Source of the DNA: JBALVT01 sp045110675
Lineage (GTDB): Bacteria; Pseudomonadota; Gammaproteobacteria; Pseudomonadales; Halieaceae
Length of the DNA: 64,000 nt
NCBI GenBank assembly: GCA_045110675.1
Contig: JBGCGJ010000012.1
Coordinates: forward strand, 1-64,000
Direction of reading: 5' to 3'
Below, piece by piece: positions 16,881 through 25,046 of the stretch (its first letter is position 1; every line of letters begins with the position of its first letter). A program made the position numbers and the translations under genes. The notes below the pieces were generated by a model. It saw only the letters and a program-made list of their open reading frames with translations, ran no database searches and had not been told where the DNA came from.

Positions 16881-18068
16881 ATGATTAAACCTCATGGATC
16901 TGAACAGCTGGATGCACGCTATGTCGCGGACCAGACCAAGCGTGAAGCCCTACTCAAAGAAGCAGCAGGCCTGCCTTCGCTGCTACTGAATTCTGCTGCG
17001 GCGGCCAATGCTGTGATGCTCGGTGCGGGCTATTTTAATCCGCTCAATGGTTATATGAACCTTACTGATTCGCTTAGCGTTGCAGAAAAGCTGCACACAG
17101 TAGATGGTCTTTTTTGGCCGGTTCCGATTGTGAATCTAACGGATGAAACCGGTATCCAAGCCAATACTCGAATCGCACTGCTAGACCCCAATGTCGAGGG
17201 CAATCCTGTCATCGCGATTATGGATGTCGACGCGGTTGAGGCTGTCAGCGAAGAGCAGATGGATTTCATGGCCGAGAAGATTTACCGGACCTTGGATCCA
17301 GCGCACCCAGGTGTTGCGACGTTTAAATCTCTGGGTCGCACCATGGTCTCTGGTGCGATCGAGGTTCTGAGCCTATCCTACTTTCAAGCCGACTTCCCAG
17401 ATACATTTCGAACCGCTGTGCAGATCCGTGAAGAAATCGCAGCCAATGGATGGAACAAGGTTGTCGCCTTCCAGACACGAAACCCGATGCACCGAGCACA
17501 CGAAGAACTGTGCCGCATGGCGATGGAAGACCTGGGCGCCGATGGCATCCTGATTCACATGTTGCTGGGCAAACTCAAGCCAGGTGATATTCCCGCCGAT
17601 GTGCGCGATGCTTCTATTCGCAAAATGGTGGAACTGTATTTCCCTGAAAACACCGTCATGATTACCGGCTATGGATTCGATATGCTTTATGCCGGGCCCC
17701 GTGAAGCGGTGCTGCACGCAGTGTTCCGCCAGAACTGCGGTTGTACCCATCTTATTGTTGGCCGCGATCATGCAGGGGTAGGGGATTACTATGGTGGATT
17801 TGACGCTCAAACCATCTTCGATGAAGAAGTCCCCGACGATGCATTGGAGTTGGAAATCTACCGGGCAGACCATACGGCTTTCAGTAAAAAACTGGGTAAA
17901 GTCGTGATGATGAAAGACGCACCTGATCACACAAAGGACGACTTCGTTCTGTTGTCGGGTACTGCCGTTCGAGAAATGTTGGATAAGGGTATTGCCCCGC
18001 CGCCTGAGTTTTCCCGGCCGGAAGTGGCAAAAATACTGTCTGACTACTATCAGAGTCTGAATAGCTAA
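16881..18068 (+). CDS. sat: sulfate adenylyltransferase (single-subunit ATP sulfurylase)
   Basis: A 395-residue ATP sulfurylase of the homo-oligomeric Sat/MET3 type, distinct from the GTP-dependent CysDN complex. The N-terminal PUA-like domain is followed by the catalytic domain with QTRNPMHRAHE and GRDHAGVG, the two nucleotide-binding motifs. It makes APS and pyrophosphate from ATP and sulfate. The ATG at 16881 is chosen because GGAG (16871-16874) lies 6 nt upstream. It lies 35 nt downstream of cysC. Sat in an organism lacking obvious dissimilatory genes here suggests a PAPS-supply role; assimilation cannot be excluded. Confidence 0.95.
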   Translation: MIKPHGSEQLDARYVADQTKREALLKEAAGLPSLLLNSAAAANAVMLGAGYFNPLNGYMNLTDSLSVAEKLHTVDGLFWPVPIVNLTDETGIQANTRIALLDPNVEGNPVIAIMDVDAVEAVSEEQMDFMAEKIYRTLDPAHPGVATFKSLGRTMVSGAIEVLSLSYFQADFPDTFRTAVQIREEIAANGWNKVVAFQTRNPMHRAHEELCRMAMEDLGADGILIHMLLGKLKPGDIPADVRDASIRKMVELYFPENTVMITGYGFDMLYAGPREAVLHAVFRQNCGCTHLIVGRDHAGVGDYYGGFDAQTIFDEEVPDDALELEIYRADHTAFSKKLGKVVMMKDAPDHTKDDFVLLSGTAVREMLDKGIAPPPEFSRPEVAKILSDYYQSLNS

Positions 18069-18130
18069 CGAACCGGTTTGGACAGCTAGCCCGACTCAAC
18101 CTACACTTTTTCAGCCGTTACCCGAATTGC

Positions 18131-18158
18131 GTGACAATATCGGGGCGGCTCTTATGAT
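18131..18158 (+). promoter_or_regulatory. sigma-70 promoter upstream of ppa
   Basis: GTGACA (18131-18136) and TATGAT (18153-18158) are separated by 16 nt, each one mismatch from consensus. They place a start site just before the AGGAG ribosome site at 18164-18168, giving a very short leader. This suggests the pyrophosphatase gene and the DHH gene can be transcribed independently of sat. Confidence 0.5.
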
Positions 18159-18176
18159 CACCTAGGAGTAATGAAG

Positions 18177-18803
18177 ATGTACGAGAATACTGAATACAAT
18201 CGCTGGCGCCGGCATCCCTGGCACGGTCTTAAGGCGATCCCGAATGACGCCCGACCCGATGTGGTAACCGCCTATATCGAAATTACTCCCAGTGACGTGG
18301 TCAAATATGAAATTGATAAAGTCTCCGGTTTCTTAATGGTCGATAGACCCCAGCGAACCACTTCTAGTCCTCCCGCTTTGTACGGCTTTATCCCTCAGAC
18401 CTATTGCGGCGAGACCGTTGCGGCGATGTGCGATGATGCTGATGAGGCCGACGGTGATCCCCTGGATATCTGTGTGTTCTCCGAGCGTCTCATCACCAAA
18501 TCGGATATTTTGTTGAGCGCTAGAGTTGTTGGCGGAATCCAGATGGTTGATGACGGCGAGGCGGACGACAAAATTATCGCAGTGCTCGAGGGAGACAACA
18601 TCTGGGGTGACGTCAACGACATTGCCGATCTTCCAGCCATCAAGACCGAGCGTTTGCAGCATTACTTCTCGACTTACAAAATGATCCCAGGGAAGTCTAT
18701 CAACATCAAGGTAGACCATGTATACGGCCGGGAGGAAGCTCTCAAAGTGATCGCTGCTTCTATGGCTGACTATGAAGCAGGCTTTGGTCACCTTCACGAT
18801 TGA
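18177..18803 (+). CDS. ppa: inorganic pyrophosphatase
   Basis: A 208-residue family I soluble pyrophosphatase. The metal-binding signature is DGDPLDICVF, with YGFIPQTYCGE before it and EGDNIWGDVNDIADLP after it. It hydrolyses the pyrophosphate released by ATP sulfurylase, pulling the unfavourable sulfate activation forward, which explains its place after sat. The ATG at 18177 is 8 nt from AGGAG; the ATG at 18171 would be only 2 nt away. It is somewhat longer than typical bacterial PPases (about 175), with extra N-terminal residues (NRWRRHPWHGL). Confidence 0.92.
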   Translation: MYENTEYNRWRRHPWHGLKAIPNDARPDVVTAYIEITPSDVVKYEIDKVSGFLMVDRPQRTTSSPPALYGFIPQTYCGETVAAMCDDADEADGDPLDICVFSERLITKSDILLSARVVGGIQMVDDGEADDKIIAVLEGDNIWGDVNDIADLPAIKTERLQHYFSTYKMIPGKSINIKVDHVYGREEALKVIAASMADYEAGFGHLHD

Positions 18804-18851
18804 TAACCAGGTTGCGCCACATGGCACTGGACGATTTAGGAGTTATAAACG

Positions 18852-19808
18852 ATGTCTTACTATGATCTTTTCAACGGCGATGCTGATGGCATCTGCGCAC
18901 TGATTCAACTGCGCAAAGCTGATCCGCGAAATTCAACGCTGGTGACCGGGGTAAAGCGAGACATTAATCTGCTGGCAAAGGTTGATGCGGGTGCGGGCGA
19001 TGAGGTCACCATTCTCGACGTATCCATGGATAAGAACAGTGAGGCGCTCGCTCAGACACTGGCCAAAGGAGCCCAGGTGTTCTATGTGGATCACCATTTC
19101 CCTGGCACCATTCCCGATCACCCCAATCTCACAGCGATAGTCAATGAGTCGCCGGATGTGTGCACTGCGGCGCTGGTCAATGGCCACTTACAGGGCGCCT
19201 TTCTGGATTGGGCTGTTGTGGGTGCCTTTGGCGATAACCTCAAGGAGACCGCACGGACTTTGGCTCAGCCACTGAATCTCTCGGAGGCTGATTTGTCCTC
19301 CCTGGAGGATCTGGGTACTTACATCAATTACAACGGCTATGGTCCATCCATCGAGGATTTGCACTTTGATCCAATGGATTTGTATCGGAAACTTTATTCG
19401 GCTCCCGGTCCTTTGGAATTTGTTCGCTCGTCTGCCGATTTCGAAAAACTGAGTACAGGTTATCGGCAAGACATGGCGATGGCCGAGCAGCTTCAGGCGA
19501 GTCACCTAAGTGACACTACGGCTGTATTTTCTTTGCCCAATGAGGCTTGGGCCAGACGGGTCAGCGGTGTTTACAGCAATGATCTGGCGACGGATAACCC
19601 GGAACGAGCTCATGCAGTGCTCACTGAAAAGGCGAATGGGAATTACCTTGTTAGTGTTCGGGCGCCTTTGAGTAATAAGCGTGGTGCGGCGGAGTTGTGT
19701 ATGCAGTTTCCTACGGGTGGTGGGAGGGCTGCTGCTGCGGGGATTAATGATTTGCCGGGTGATTCTTTGGGTGCTTTTGTTGAGGCTTTTGAGTTGGCTT
19801 ATAAGTGA
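18852..19808 (+). CDS. DHH family phosphoesterase, possible PAP phosphatase
   Basis: A 318-residue DHH-superfamily protein. It carries an N-terminal NGDADG metal motif, an internal ILDVSMD, the signature VDHH, and a C-terminal DHHA1-type domain with a GGGRAAAAG glycine motif. Such enzymes (NrnA type) degrade nano-RNA and dephosphorylate 3'-phosphoadenosine 5'-phosphate. Because the preceding genes make PAPS, removal of PAP left after sulfate transfer is an attractive role, but this is inference. AGGAG precedes the ATG. The last 120 nt are strikingly poor in C and rich in T-ending codons, unlike the rest of the gene. Confidence 0.83.
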   Translation: MSYYDLFNGDADGICALIQLRKADPRNSTLVTGVKRDINLLAKVDAGAGDEVTILDVSMDKNSEALAQTLAKGAQVFYVDHHFPGTIPDHPNLTAIVNESPDVCTAALVNGHLQGAFLDWAVVGAFGDNLKETARTLAQPLNLSEADLSSLEDLGTYINYNGYGPSIEDLHFDPMDLYRKLYSAPGPLEFVRSSADFEKLSTGYRQDMAMAEQLQASHLSDTTAVFSLPNEAWARRVSGVYSNDLATDNPERAHAVLTEKANGNYLVSVRAPLSNKRGAAELCMQFPTGGGRAAAAGINDLPGDSLGAFVEAFELAYK

Positions 19809-19835
19809 CGCTGGTCCGAGTTGGTGAATGGGACC

Positions 19836-19962
19836 GGTGCCGCACTGAGTGGAAGTGGTCTGGACACGCCGCAAGTACATCCTTGTAGGCTTGGGCTGCG
19901 GATGGCCGCCCCCAGCATCCATCCCTCACACAGTCCCGACAACTTCCACTCAATGCGACACC
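19836..19962. repeat. 127-bp element with 29-bp imperfect inverted ends
   Basis: The whole spacer between the convergent DHH and phosphoribosyltransferase genes is an element with ends 19836-19864 and 19934-19962 that match as inverted repeats at 25 of 29 positions (shared core TGAGTGGAAGT). The centre holds shorter complementary stretches, for instance TACATCCTTGTA (19876-19887). It encodes nothing. It could fold as a long bidirectional terminator, or be a copy of a non-coding dispersed repeat family of the REP/MITE kind. Only one copy is recognised in this window. Confidence 0.6.
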
Positions 19963-19980
19963 TCCGTGCGACTTTTTGGC

Positions 19981-20541
19981 TTACAAGTGATTTTTGATTA
20001 TGCCGTAGAGTTCGGGTCGATTTTCTGCGATTTCCTCAGGGCTCAGGCCTTCCAGGGAGTGTGGGTATTTCAACCAATCTTCTGTCTCGTGTAGATAGTA
20101 GTCAGGAACGCGCTCGGTTTGATTGCGGGTGGGTTTGTAGTAGGGCACTGCAACACGGATATCGTGGGGTGTGTTTAATCTGGCTTTTTCCTGTAGATGT
20201 TCGATTACCGCATTGATGGTATGCCCGGTGTCGAACACGTCGTCGACGATGAGCAATTTGTCTTCCTGGGTCACTGTCTTGATTAAATAATTCATGCCGT
20301 GGATGCGAATCTGGGAATCCCGCCCGTCTATCCCGCTGTAGGAAGAGGTTCGAATCGCTATATGATCGGTTTTGATTCCCTGGTGCGCTAGCAGTTCCTG
20401 CACCGCAATCCCCATGGGAGTTCCACCGCGCCAGATGGCGGTGATAATGGTGGGTTCGAATCCATCTGCCAGTATGTTCGCGCCTAGCTTGAAGGATTCT
20501 TCCAGAAGCTGCTGCGCTGACAAGTAGGTTTTTGTCGTCAT
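19981..20541 (-). CDS. phosphoribosyltransferase (hypoxanthine/xanthine type)
   Basis: A 186-residue type I phosphoribosyltransferase. The PRPP loop is LLIVDDVFDTGHT. An early ILADGFEPTIITAIWRGGTPMG carries the pyrophosphate loop (WRGG). The C-terminal hood has YYLHETEDWLKYP. It probably converts a purine base to its nucleotide with PRPP. The ATG at 20541 is preferred over the TTG at 20553. It is divergent from a close paralogue at 20638 with about 95 nt between starts. Base specificity cannot be told from the sequence. Confidence 0.85.
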   Translation of the reverse strand: MTTKTYLSAQQLLEESFKLGANILADGFEPTIITAIWRGGTPMGIAVQELLAHQGIKTDHIAIRTSSYSGIDGRDSQIRIHGMNYLIKTVTQEDKLLIVDDVFDTGHTINAVIEHLQEKARLNTPHDIRVAVPYYKPTRNQTERVPDYYLHETEDWLKYPHSLEGLSPEEIAENRPELYGIIKNHL

Positions 20542-20599
20542 AGGTGAATCCAATAGGTCGAGCGTGTATGGGGCGTGGTTTAATGCGTTGGAGACGTAG

Positions 20600-20605
20600 T
20601 ATAGT
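20600..20605 (+). promoter_or_regulatory. possible -10 box for the plus-strand phosphoribosyltransferase
   Basis: TATAGT matches the -10 consensus in five of six positions and lies 32 nt before the GTG start. The -35 region 17-18 nt upstream (TGGTTT/GGTTTA) is weak, so an activator or a weak promoter is likely. Confidence 0.35.
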
Positions 20606-20637
20606 CAGCTCATAGGATATGTGTAGAGGATTTGCTG

Positions 20638-21237
20638 GTGAGTAGTCCCCCGGTCGTTGAAAAGCAGTACATAGAAGAGGAATCTTTGCTTCAGGACTCC
20701 TATCGACTCGCAGTAAAGATATACGAAAGTGGTTTTCGCCCGGACTTTATCGTTGGCGTGTGGCGAGGTGGATCTACCGTCGGTATTTATGTTCAGGAGT
20801 GTCTCCAATATCTGGGTGTGAAAACCGACCATATTGCGATTCGTACGTCTTATCGCGGCATGGATGACTATCTGGCTCGGCTGGATCGCGATGACGAAAT
20901 TCGTGTTCATGGGCTCCAGTATTTGATTGAAAACCTCAATCAGCAGGATTCACTGCTCATTGTCGATGACGTATTCAGCACCGGGCGCAATGTGGAGGCC
21001 GTGATTAACCGCCTGGCATCCAAAACCAAGCGCAATATGCCTGGCGATCTCAGATTGGCGGTTCCGTTCTATAAGCCGGCGAGAAATGTGACCGGACGGG
21101 TTCCCGACTACTACCTCCATGAGACTGACAATTGGCTGGTTCTGCCCTATGAGCTAACGGGGTTGAGCGAACAGGAGATTAGCCAGAATAAGCCCTGGAT
21201 GTTACCCATTTTAGAAGGCTTAAAACGGGCAAACTAG
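20638..21237 (+). CDS. phosphoribosyltransferase, paralogue of the divergent neighbour
   Basis: A 199-residue phosphoribosyltransferase with the PRPP motif LLIVDDVFSTGRN, WRGGSTVG and YYLHETDNWLVLP. Its order of motifs and C-terminal hood match the gene at 19981-20541, with many shared blocks (LGVKTDHIAIRTS-type, IRVHGLQYLIE), indicating duplication. It differs by an insertion (YRGMDDYLARLDRDDE) in the region before the PRPP motif. The GTG at 20638 is chosen because GAGGA (20626-20630) is 7 nt away; the TTG at 20632 would be 1 nt away. Two copies with different hoods suggest different base specificities. Confidence 0.84.
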   Translation: MSSPPVVEKQYIEEESLLQDSYRLAVKIYESGFRPDFIVGVWRGGSTVGIYVQECLQYLGVKTDHIAIRTSYRGMDDYLARLDRDDEIRVHGLQYLIENLNQQDSLLIVDDVFSTGRNVEAVINRLASKTKRNMPGDLRLAVPFYKPARNVTGRVPDYYLHETDNWLVLPYELTGLSEQEISQNKPWMLPILEGLKRAN

Positions 21238-21283
21238 TTCCGTTTTGCAGTGGGGCAGGTGCTTTTGTCTCTTTCGCCGCCGC

Positions 21284-21329
21284 TTGACAATAGTTACAGG
21301 TGAAACTAATATTGTTGCATCTGTAACTA
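21284..21329 (+). promoter_or_regulatory. strong sigma-70 promoter with flanking inverted repeat, for hppD
   Basis: TTGACA (21284-21289) and TAATAT (21307-21312) are spaced by exactly 17 nt, a near-consensus promoter. A perfect 9-bp inverted repeat, TAGTTACAG (21291-21299) and CTGTAACTA (21321-21329), has one arm in the spacer and the other just past the -10, around the predicted start site. A regulator bound there would block or bend the promoter. Arm centres are 30 bp apart, about three helical turns. The regulator is not identifiable; TyrR boxes (TGTAAA-N6-TTTACA) do not match. Confidence 0.65.
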
Positions 21330-21380
21330 ATTAGGCTGTCGCGCCCTGAGTTCTCTCTCGCGATGGCGCAGGAGCACCCA

Positions 21381-22454
21381 ATGCCAGATCTGTTTGACAA
21401 CCCCATGGGCCTCGACGGCTTTGAATTCGTAGAGTTTGCCTCCCCAAAGGCGGGTGTTTTGGAGCCTGTTTTTGAACTGCTGGGCTTTACGCTCGTGGCC
21501 AAACATCGCAGCAAAGCCGCGCTGCTCTACCGCCAGGGCGGTATCAACTTCATTATCAATAATGAACCGAATAGTTACGCAGCCTATTTCGCAGAGGAAC
21601 ACGGTCCTTCGGCGTGCGGAATGGCCTTTCGGGTGAAGGATTCCCGACTGGCGTATGCTCGCGCATTGGAGTTGGGCGCGCAGCCAATCGAAATTCCCAC
21701 GGGTCCTATGGAGCTTCGCCTGCCGGCTATTAAGGGTATCGGCGGCGCTCCGCTGTATTTAATTGATCGCTATCAAGACGGGGCCTCAATCTACGATATC
21801 GACTTTGAGTTTATTGAGGGTGTGGATCGCAATCCGGAGGGCTGTGGCCTCAAGGCTATCGATCATCTTACTCACAATGTCTATCGCGGTAGAATGGCCT
21901 ACTGGGCTGATTTCTACGAGAAGATTTTTAATTTCCGAGAAGTTCGGTTCTTCGACATTAAGGGCGAATACACTGGGCTTACTTCTAAGGCCATGTCGGC
22001 GCCAGATGGACTGATACGCATTCCCCTGAATGAGGAAGCCTCCGAAAGCACTGGCCAGATCGAAGAGTTTTTGATGGCCTATAACGGCGAAGGCATTCAG
22101 CACATTGCTTTTGAAAGCGAGGATATTGTCGCGAGCTGGGATAAACTGAAAGCCCGCGGTGTGCCTTTCATGACAGCGCCACCTGATACCTATTATGAGA
22201 TGCTCGAAGAGCGCTTGCCGGGGCACGGCGAGCCGGTCGATCAGCTGCAGACTCGAGGCATTCTGCTCGATGGATCAACCCAGGATGGTGATGCGCGCCT
22301 GCTGCTGCAGATTTTTTCTGACACATTGATAGGCCCTGTATTTTTCGAGTTTATTCAACGCAAACGCGACGAGGGATTTGGAGAGGGAAATTTCAAAGCC
22401 CTGTTCGAATCGATTGAACGGGATCAGCTCGAGCGCGGCGTGATTAAAGCCTAG
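21381..22454 (+). CDS. hppD: 4-hydroxyphenylpyruvate dioxygenase
   Basis: A 357-residue HPPD of two VOC-fold halves. It converts 4-hydroxyphenylpyruvate to homogentisate in tyrosine breakdown. The iron ligands are visible in the C-terminal half: His in AIDHLTHNV, His in GIQHIAFESEDI and Glu in FFEFIQRK. The C-terminal gating helix region RDQLERGV is complete. The ATG at 21381 is chosen because AGGAG (21370-21374) lies 6 nt upstream; the ATG at 21363 lies before that site. It is followed after 19 nt by another VOC gene. Homogentisate dioxygenase and later enzymes are not in the window. Confidence 0.93.
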   Translation: MPDLFDNPMGLDGFEFVEFASPKAGVLEPVFELLGFTLVAKHRSKAALLYRQGGINFIINNEPNSYAAYFAEEHGPSACGMAFRVKDSRLAYARALELGAQPIEIPTGPMELRLPAIKGIGGAPLYLIDRYQDGASIYDIDFEFIEGVDRNPEGCGLKAIDHLTHNVYRGRMAYWADFYEKIFNFREVRFFDIKGEYTGLTSKAMSAPDGLIRIPLNEEASESTGQIEEFLMAYNGEGIQHIAFESEDIVASWDKLKARGVPFMTAPPDTYYEMLEERLPGHGEPVDQLQTRGILLDGSTQDGDARLLLQIFSDTLIGPVFFEFIQRKRDEGFGEGNFKALFESIERDQLERGVIKA

Positions 22455-22473
22455 GGTGGCTGAGAGGTAGAGT

Positions 22474-23013
22474 ATGAATATCAAGCGAATACATCATGTT
22501 GCCTACCGCTGCAACAACGCCAAAGAAACGGTCGAGTTTTATCAGCGTGTTATGGGTATGGATTTTCAGCTGGCGATAGCCGAAGATCGGGTTCCATCCA
22601 CCCAGGCGCCTGACCCCTATATGCACATATTCCTCGATGCGGGAATGGGCAACGTGCTGGCTTTTTTTGAGATTCCCAATTCGCCGCCGATGGGTAGAGA
22701 TCCCAATACGCCTGAATGGGTGCAACATATTGCTTTCGAAGTCGAAGATATGGATGCATTGTTAGCAGCCAAATCGAAAGCAGAGGCTGAAGGCCTCGAA
22801 GTGTTGGGCCCAACCAACCACGGTATTTTTAAATCAATTTACTTCTTTGACCCCAACGGTCATCGGCTAGAGCTTGCGGCGAACACCGCTGAGCCTGGTA
22901 TGTTAGAGCGCTTGCGTGAATTAGCGCCGGAGATGATAGAAGAGTGGGATAAAACCAAGAAAGCACCTAAGCACGCTGCCTGGTTACACGAAAAGGCGGA
23001 GATGGATCTTTAA
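22474..23013 (+). CDS. VOC family (glyoxalase/dioxygenase-like) protein
   Basis: A 179-residue protein with one complete pair of VOC motifs. Likely metal ligands are His in IHHVAYRC, His in VQHIAFEVED and Glu in GHRLELAAN, so it is probably an active metal enzyme. The C-terminal extension after residue 140 is helical. Its place 19 nt behind HPPD implies a role in aromatic amino acid breakdown or in handling a by-product of it, but no reaction can be assigned. It resembles small extradiol dioxygenase or glyoxalase-like proteins. It converges on the histidine kinase gene with 11 nt between stops. Confidence 0.82.
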   Translation: MNIKRIHHVAYRCNNAKETVEFYQRVMGMDFQLAIAEDRVPSTQAPDPYMHIFLDAGMGNVLAFFEIPNSPPMGRDPNTPEWVQHIAFEVEDMDALLAAKSKAEAEGLEVLGPTNHGIFKSIYFFDPNGHRLELAANTAEPGMLERLRELAPEMIEEWDKTKKAPKHAAWLHEKAEMDL

Positions 23014-23024
23014 CCAGTTCCCGT

Positions 23025-24956
23025 TCAGGCCACTTCACTCAGGGCGCTTTCCAGCTCCTCGATGGTCATGGGCTTTGTCACAAAGCCATTCATGCCGTTT
23101 TTCAAGCAGTTTTCTTTGTCCTGGATGGACGCGTGAGCTGTCAGAGCAATGATCGGAACAGGTGTTGCGGTTCCCATTGAACTTTCCTGGGCTCTGATTC
23201 GAGCAGTTGCTTCATGGCCATCTACCAAGGGCATCGACAGGTCCATGAGTATGGCGTCGTAGTTGTTTTCGCTCCACAGATCAACCGCCTCTTCACCGTT
23301 CTGGGCAAGGTCACAACCGCAACCCAGCTCCTTTAACATGGCACTGCAAATCAGTTGATTTACGGGATTATCTTCGGCGACCAATACCTGCAAATTCAGT
23401 CTAACGCTGTTGGCATAGGCTTGGCTTCCGTGGTCTTCATGTGGTCGCGTGACCTCCCGGCAGGGTAGTGTAAACCAAAATCTTGCGCCTGCTTCGGGAA
23501 GGTTTTCAACGCCAATTTCACCACCCATTAATTGTACAAGGCTACTCGAGATGGCCAATCCTAGCCCTGTTCCTTCGTGTTCTCGAGTGGTGGAGGAATC
23601 TGCTTGCACGAAGGGATTAAACAATGTGTTTTCTATTTCTGGAGCGGTGCCCGGACCAGTATCAATAACTTCAAACTGCAGCAAGTTCTGAGTTTTTCGA
23701 GTAATTAGCAAATTGACTGATCCATGCTCGGTAAACTTTAGGGCGTTACCTAGCAGGTTTATCAATATCTGTCGCAGGTGCTCAAGATCTACAGAAATCC
23801 ACTTGGGAACGCTCGGGCCAATCGCGATGTCCATGGTCAGCCCTTTTCTTTTCACCTCAGCAGCAAAGGGTTTCCTCAATTCATCTCCCAGCGCGGCAAG
23901 ATCAACCGATTGGGTTTCCATGACCAATTTGCCGGATTCGATTTTACTGAAATCCAGCAAGTCGTTGATCAAGGACAATAGATTCCTCGCGGAGTCTTTG
24001 CAGGTTTCCACGTAGGAGCGCTGCTCGGATTCCAGCTGGGTTCTGAGCAGTAAATCGGCGGTACCGATAATACCATTCATTGGCGTTCGTATTTCGTGGC
24101 TCATCGTCGCCAGGAAGTCGCTCTTGGCTCTATTGGCAGCTTCCGCGGCGTTCTTTGCCTCTTCGAAGGCTCTCGTTCTGATCAAAACCTCCGCTTCAAG
24201 ACCGTCTCGGTTTGCCTCCATCGCCCGCTGGGCTTGCTGGCGGGCCTCATTCTCGTACTGCAGCTGGGTGTTGAGTGCGTCTACAGCGGACTTCTCATTC
24301 TTCAAGGAGTCGATTAAATCCAGATTGCTAAAACGCAAAACCAACGCATTGCGCAGCGCGTTGTGCACGCGAGTCACAGAGGACCACAACAATCCCAGGA
24401 ACACGAGCATCACCGCCGCAAGACTGGTGCTGGCTTGGTTGTCTGATTGCGTCAGCGTTATCATTATTGTGACGAACGTAGGAGTGACGTAGGCAAAATA
24501 GAGGCTGCGATTTGCCGACAATAAAGGGATGGCCGCCGCAGCGGTGCCGGTAAGAATGATCAGCAAATACGCCTGACCTGTCGGGTCCAGGGCTTGGATA
24601 AACAGCAGAGGGCTGGCGGCCCATCCCAAGCCGATCGCAATGGATAGCAAGTAGTACATTCGACCCGATAGTTGCCAGTTACGAGACCCGTCTAATTGTG
24701 GTTGATATCCATTGACCGCCGCCAATCTTGCCAGAGCAGAGGCCGTCATATAGGCGAGCCAAAGAAAATAAGATTCTTGCAAGGGAGGTTGTGCAAGCAC
24801 GGGAGCCATTAGAACGGCGCCAAGAATCACCGCCACACCACCGGTAAAACCATGTGTCATCAGTAAGCTCGTAAGCTCTCTTTCGACACGAGGATCTGGG
24901 ACGTTCCCCTCCAGAGCAGTGCTGTGGACGAGGTCTGACGGTTCTGCTTGATTCAC
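23025..24956 (-). CDS. membrane hybrid histidine kinase with C-terminal receiver
   Basis: A 643-residue hybrid sensor kinase. Residues ~30-195 form a bundle of about six membrane segments with no large periplasmic loop, so the signal is probably sensed within the membrane. A coiled coil (~205-275) leads to HisKA with the phospho-acceptor His287 in FLATMSHEIRTPMNG. HATPase follows (N box NLLGNALKF, G1 DTGPGT, G2 GTGLGLA), then a receiver domain (residues ~522-640) with Asp572 in AILMDLSMPLVDG. There is no HPt domain, so an external phosphotransfer protein is needed. The start is a GTG. No cognate output gene is adjacent. Confidence 0.9.
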   Translation of the reverse strand: MNQAEPSDLVHSTALEGNVPDPRVERELTSLLMTHGFTGGVAVILGAVLMAPVLAQPPLQESYFLWLAYMTASALARLAAVNGYQPQLDGSRNWQLSGRMYYLLSIAIGLGWAASPLLFIQALDPTGQAYLLIILTGTAAAAIPLLSANRSLYFAYVTPTFVTIMITLTQSDNQASTSLAAVMLVFLGLLWSSVTRVHNALRNALVLRFSNLDLIDSLKNEKSAVDALNTQLQYENEARQQAQRAMEANRDGLEAEVLIRTRAFEEAKNAAEAANRAKSDFLATMSHEIRTPMNGIIGTADLLLRTQLESEQRSYVETCKDSARNLLSLINDLLDFSKIESGKLVMETQSVDLAALGDELRKPFAAEVKRKGLTMDIAIGPSVPKWISVDLEHLRQILINLLGNALKFTEHGSVNLLITRKTQNLLQFEVIDTGPGTAPEIENTLFNPFVQADSSTTREHEGTGLGLAISSSLVQLMGGEIGVENLPEAGARFWFTLPCREVTRPHEDHGSQAYANSVRLNLQVLVAEDNPVNQLICSAMLKELGCGCDLAQNGEEAVDLWSENNYDAILMDLSMPLVDGHEATARIRAQESSMGTATPVPIIALTAHASIQDKENCLKNGMNGFVTKPMTIEELESALSEVA

Positions 24957-25046
24957 GGGACAGTCATTATTCCTATTAGACGCTCGTCAGTATAAATTTC
25001 CGAACCGGTGTCCACAAGGACCGCAACATCAAACTGCGAGGTTGAT

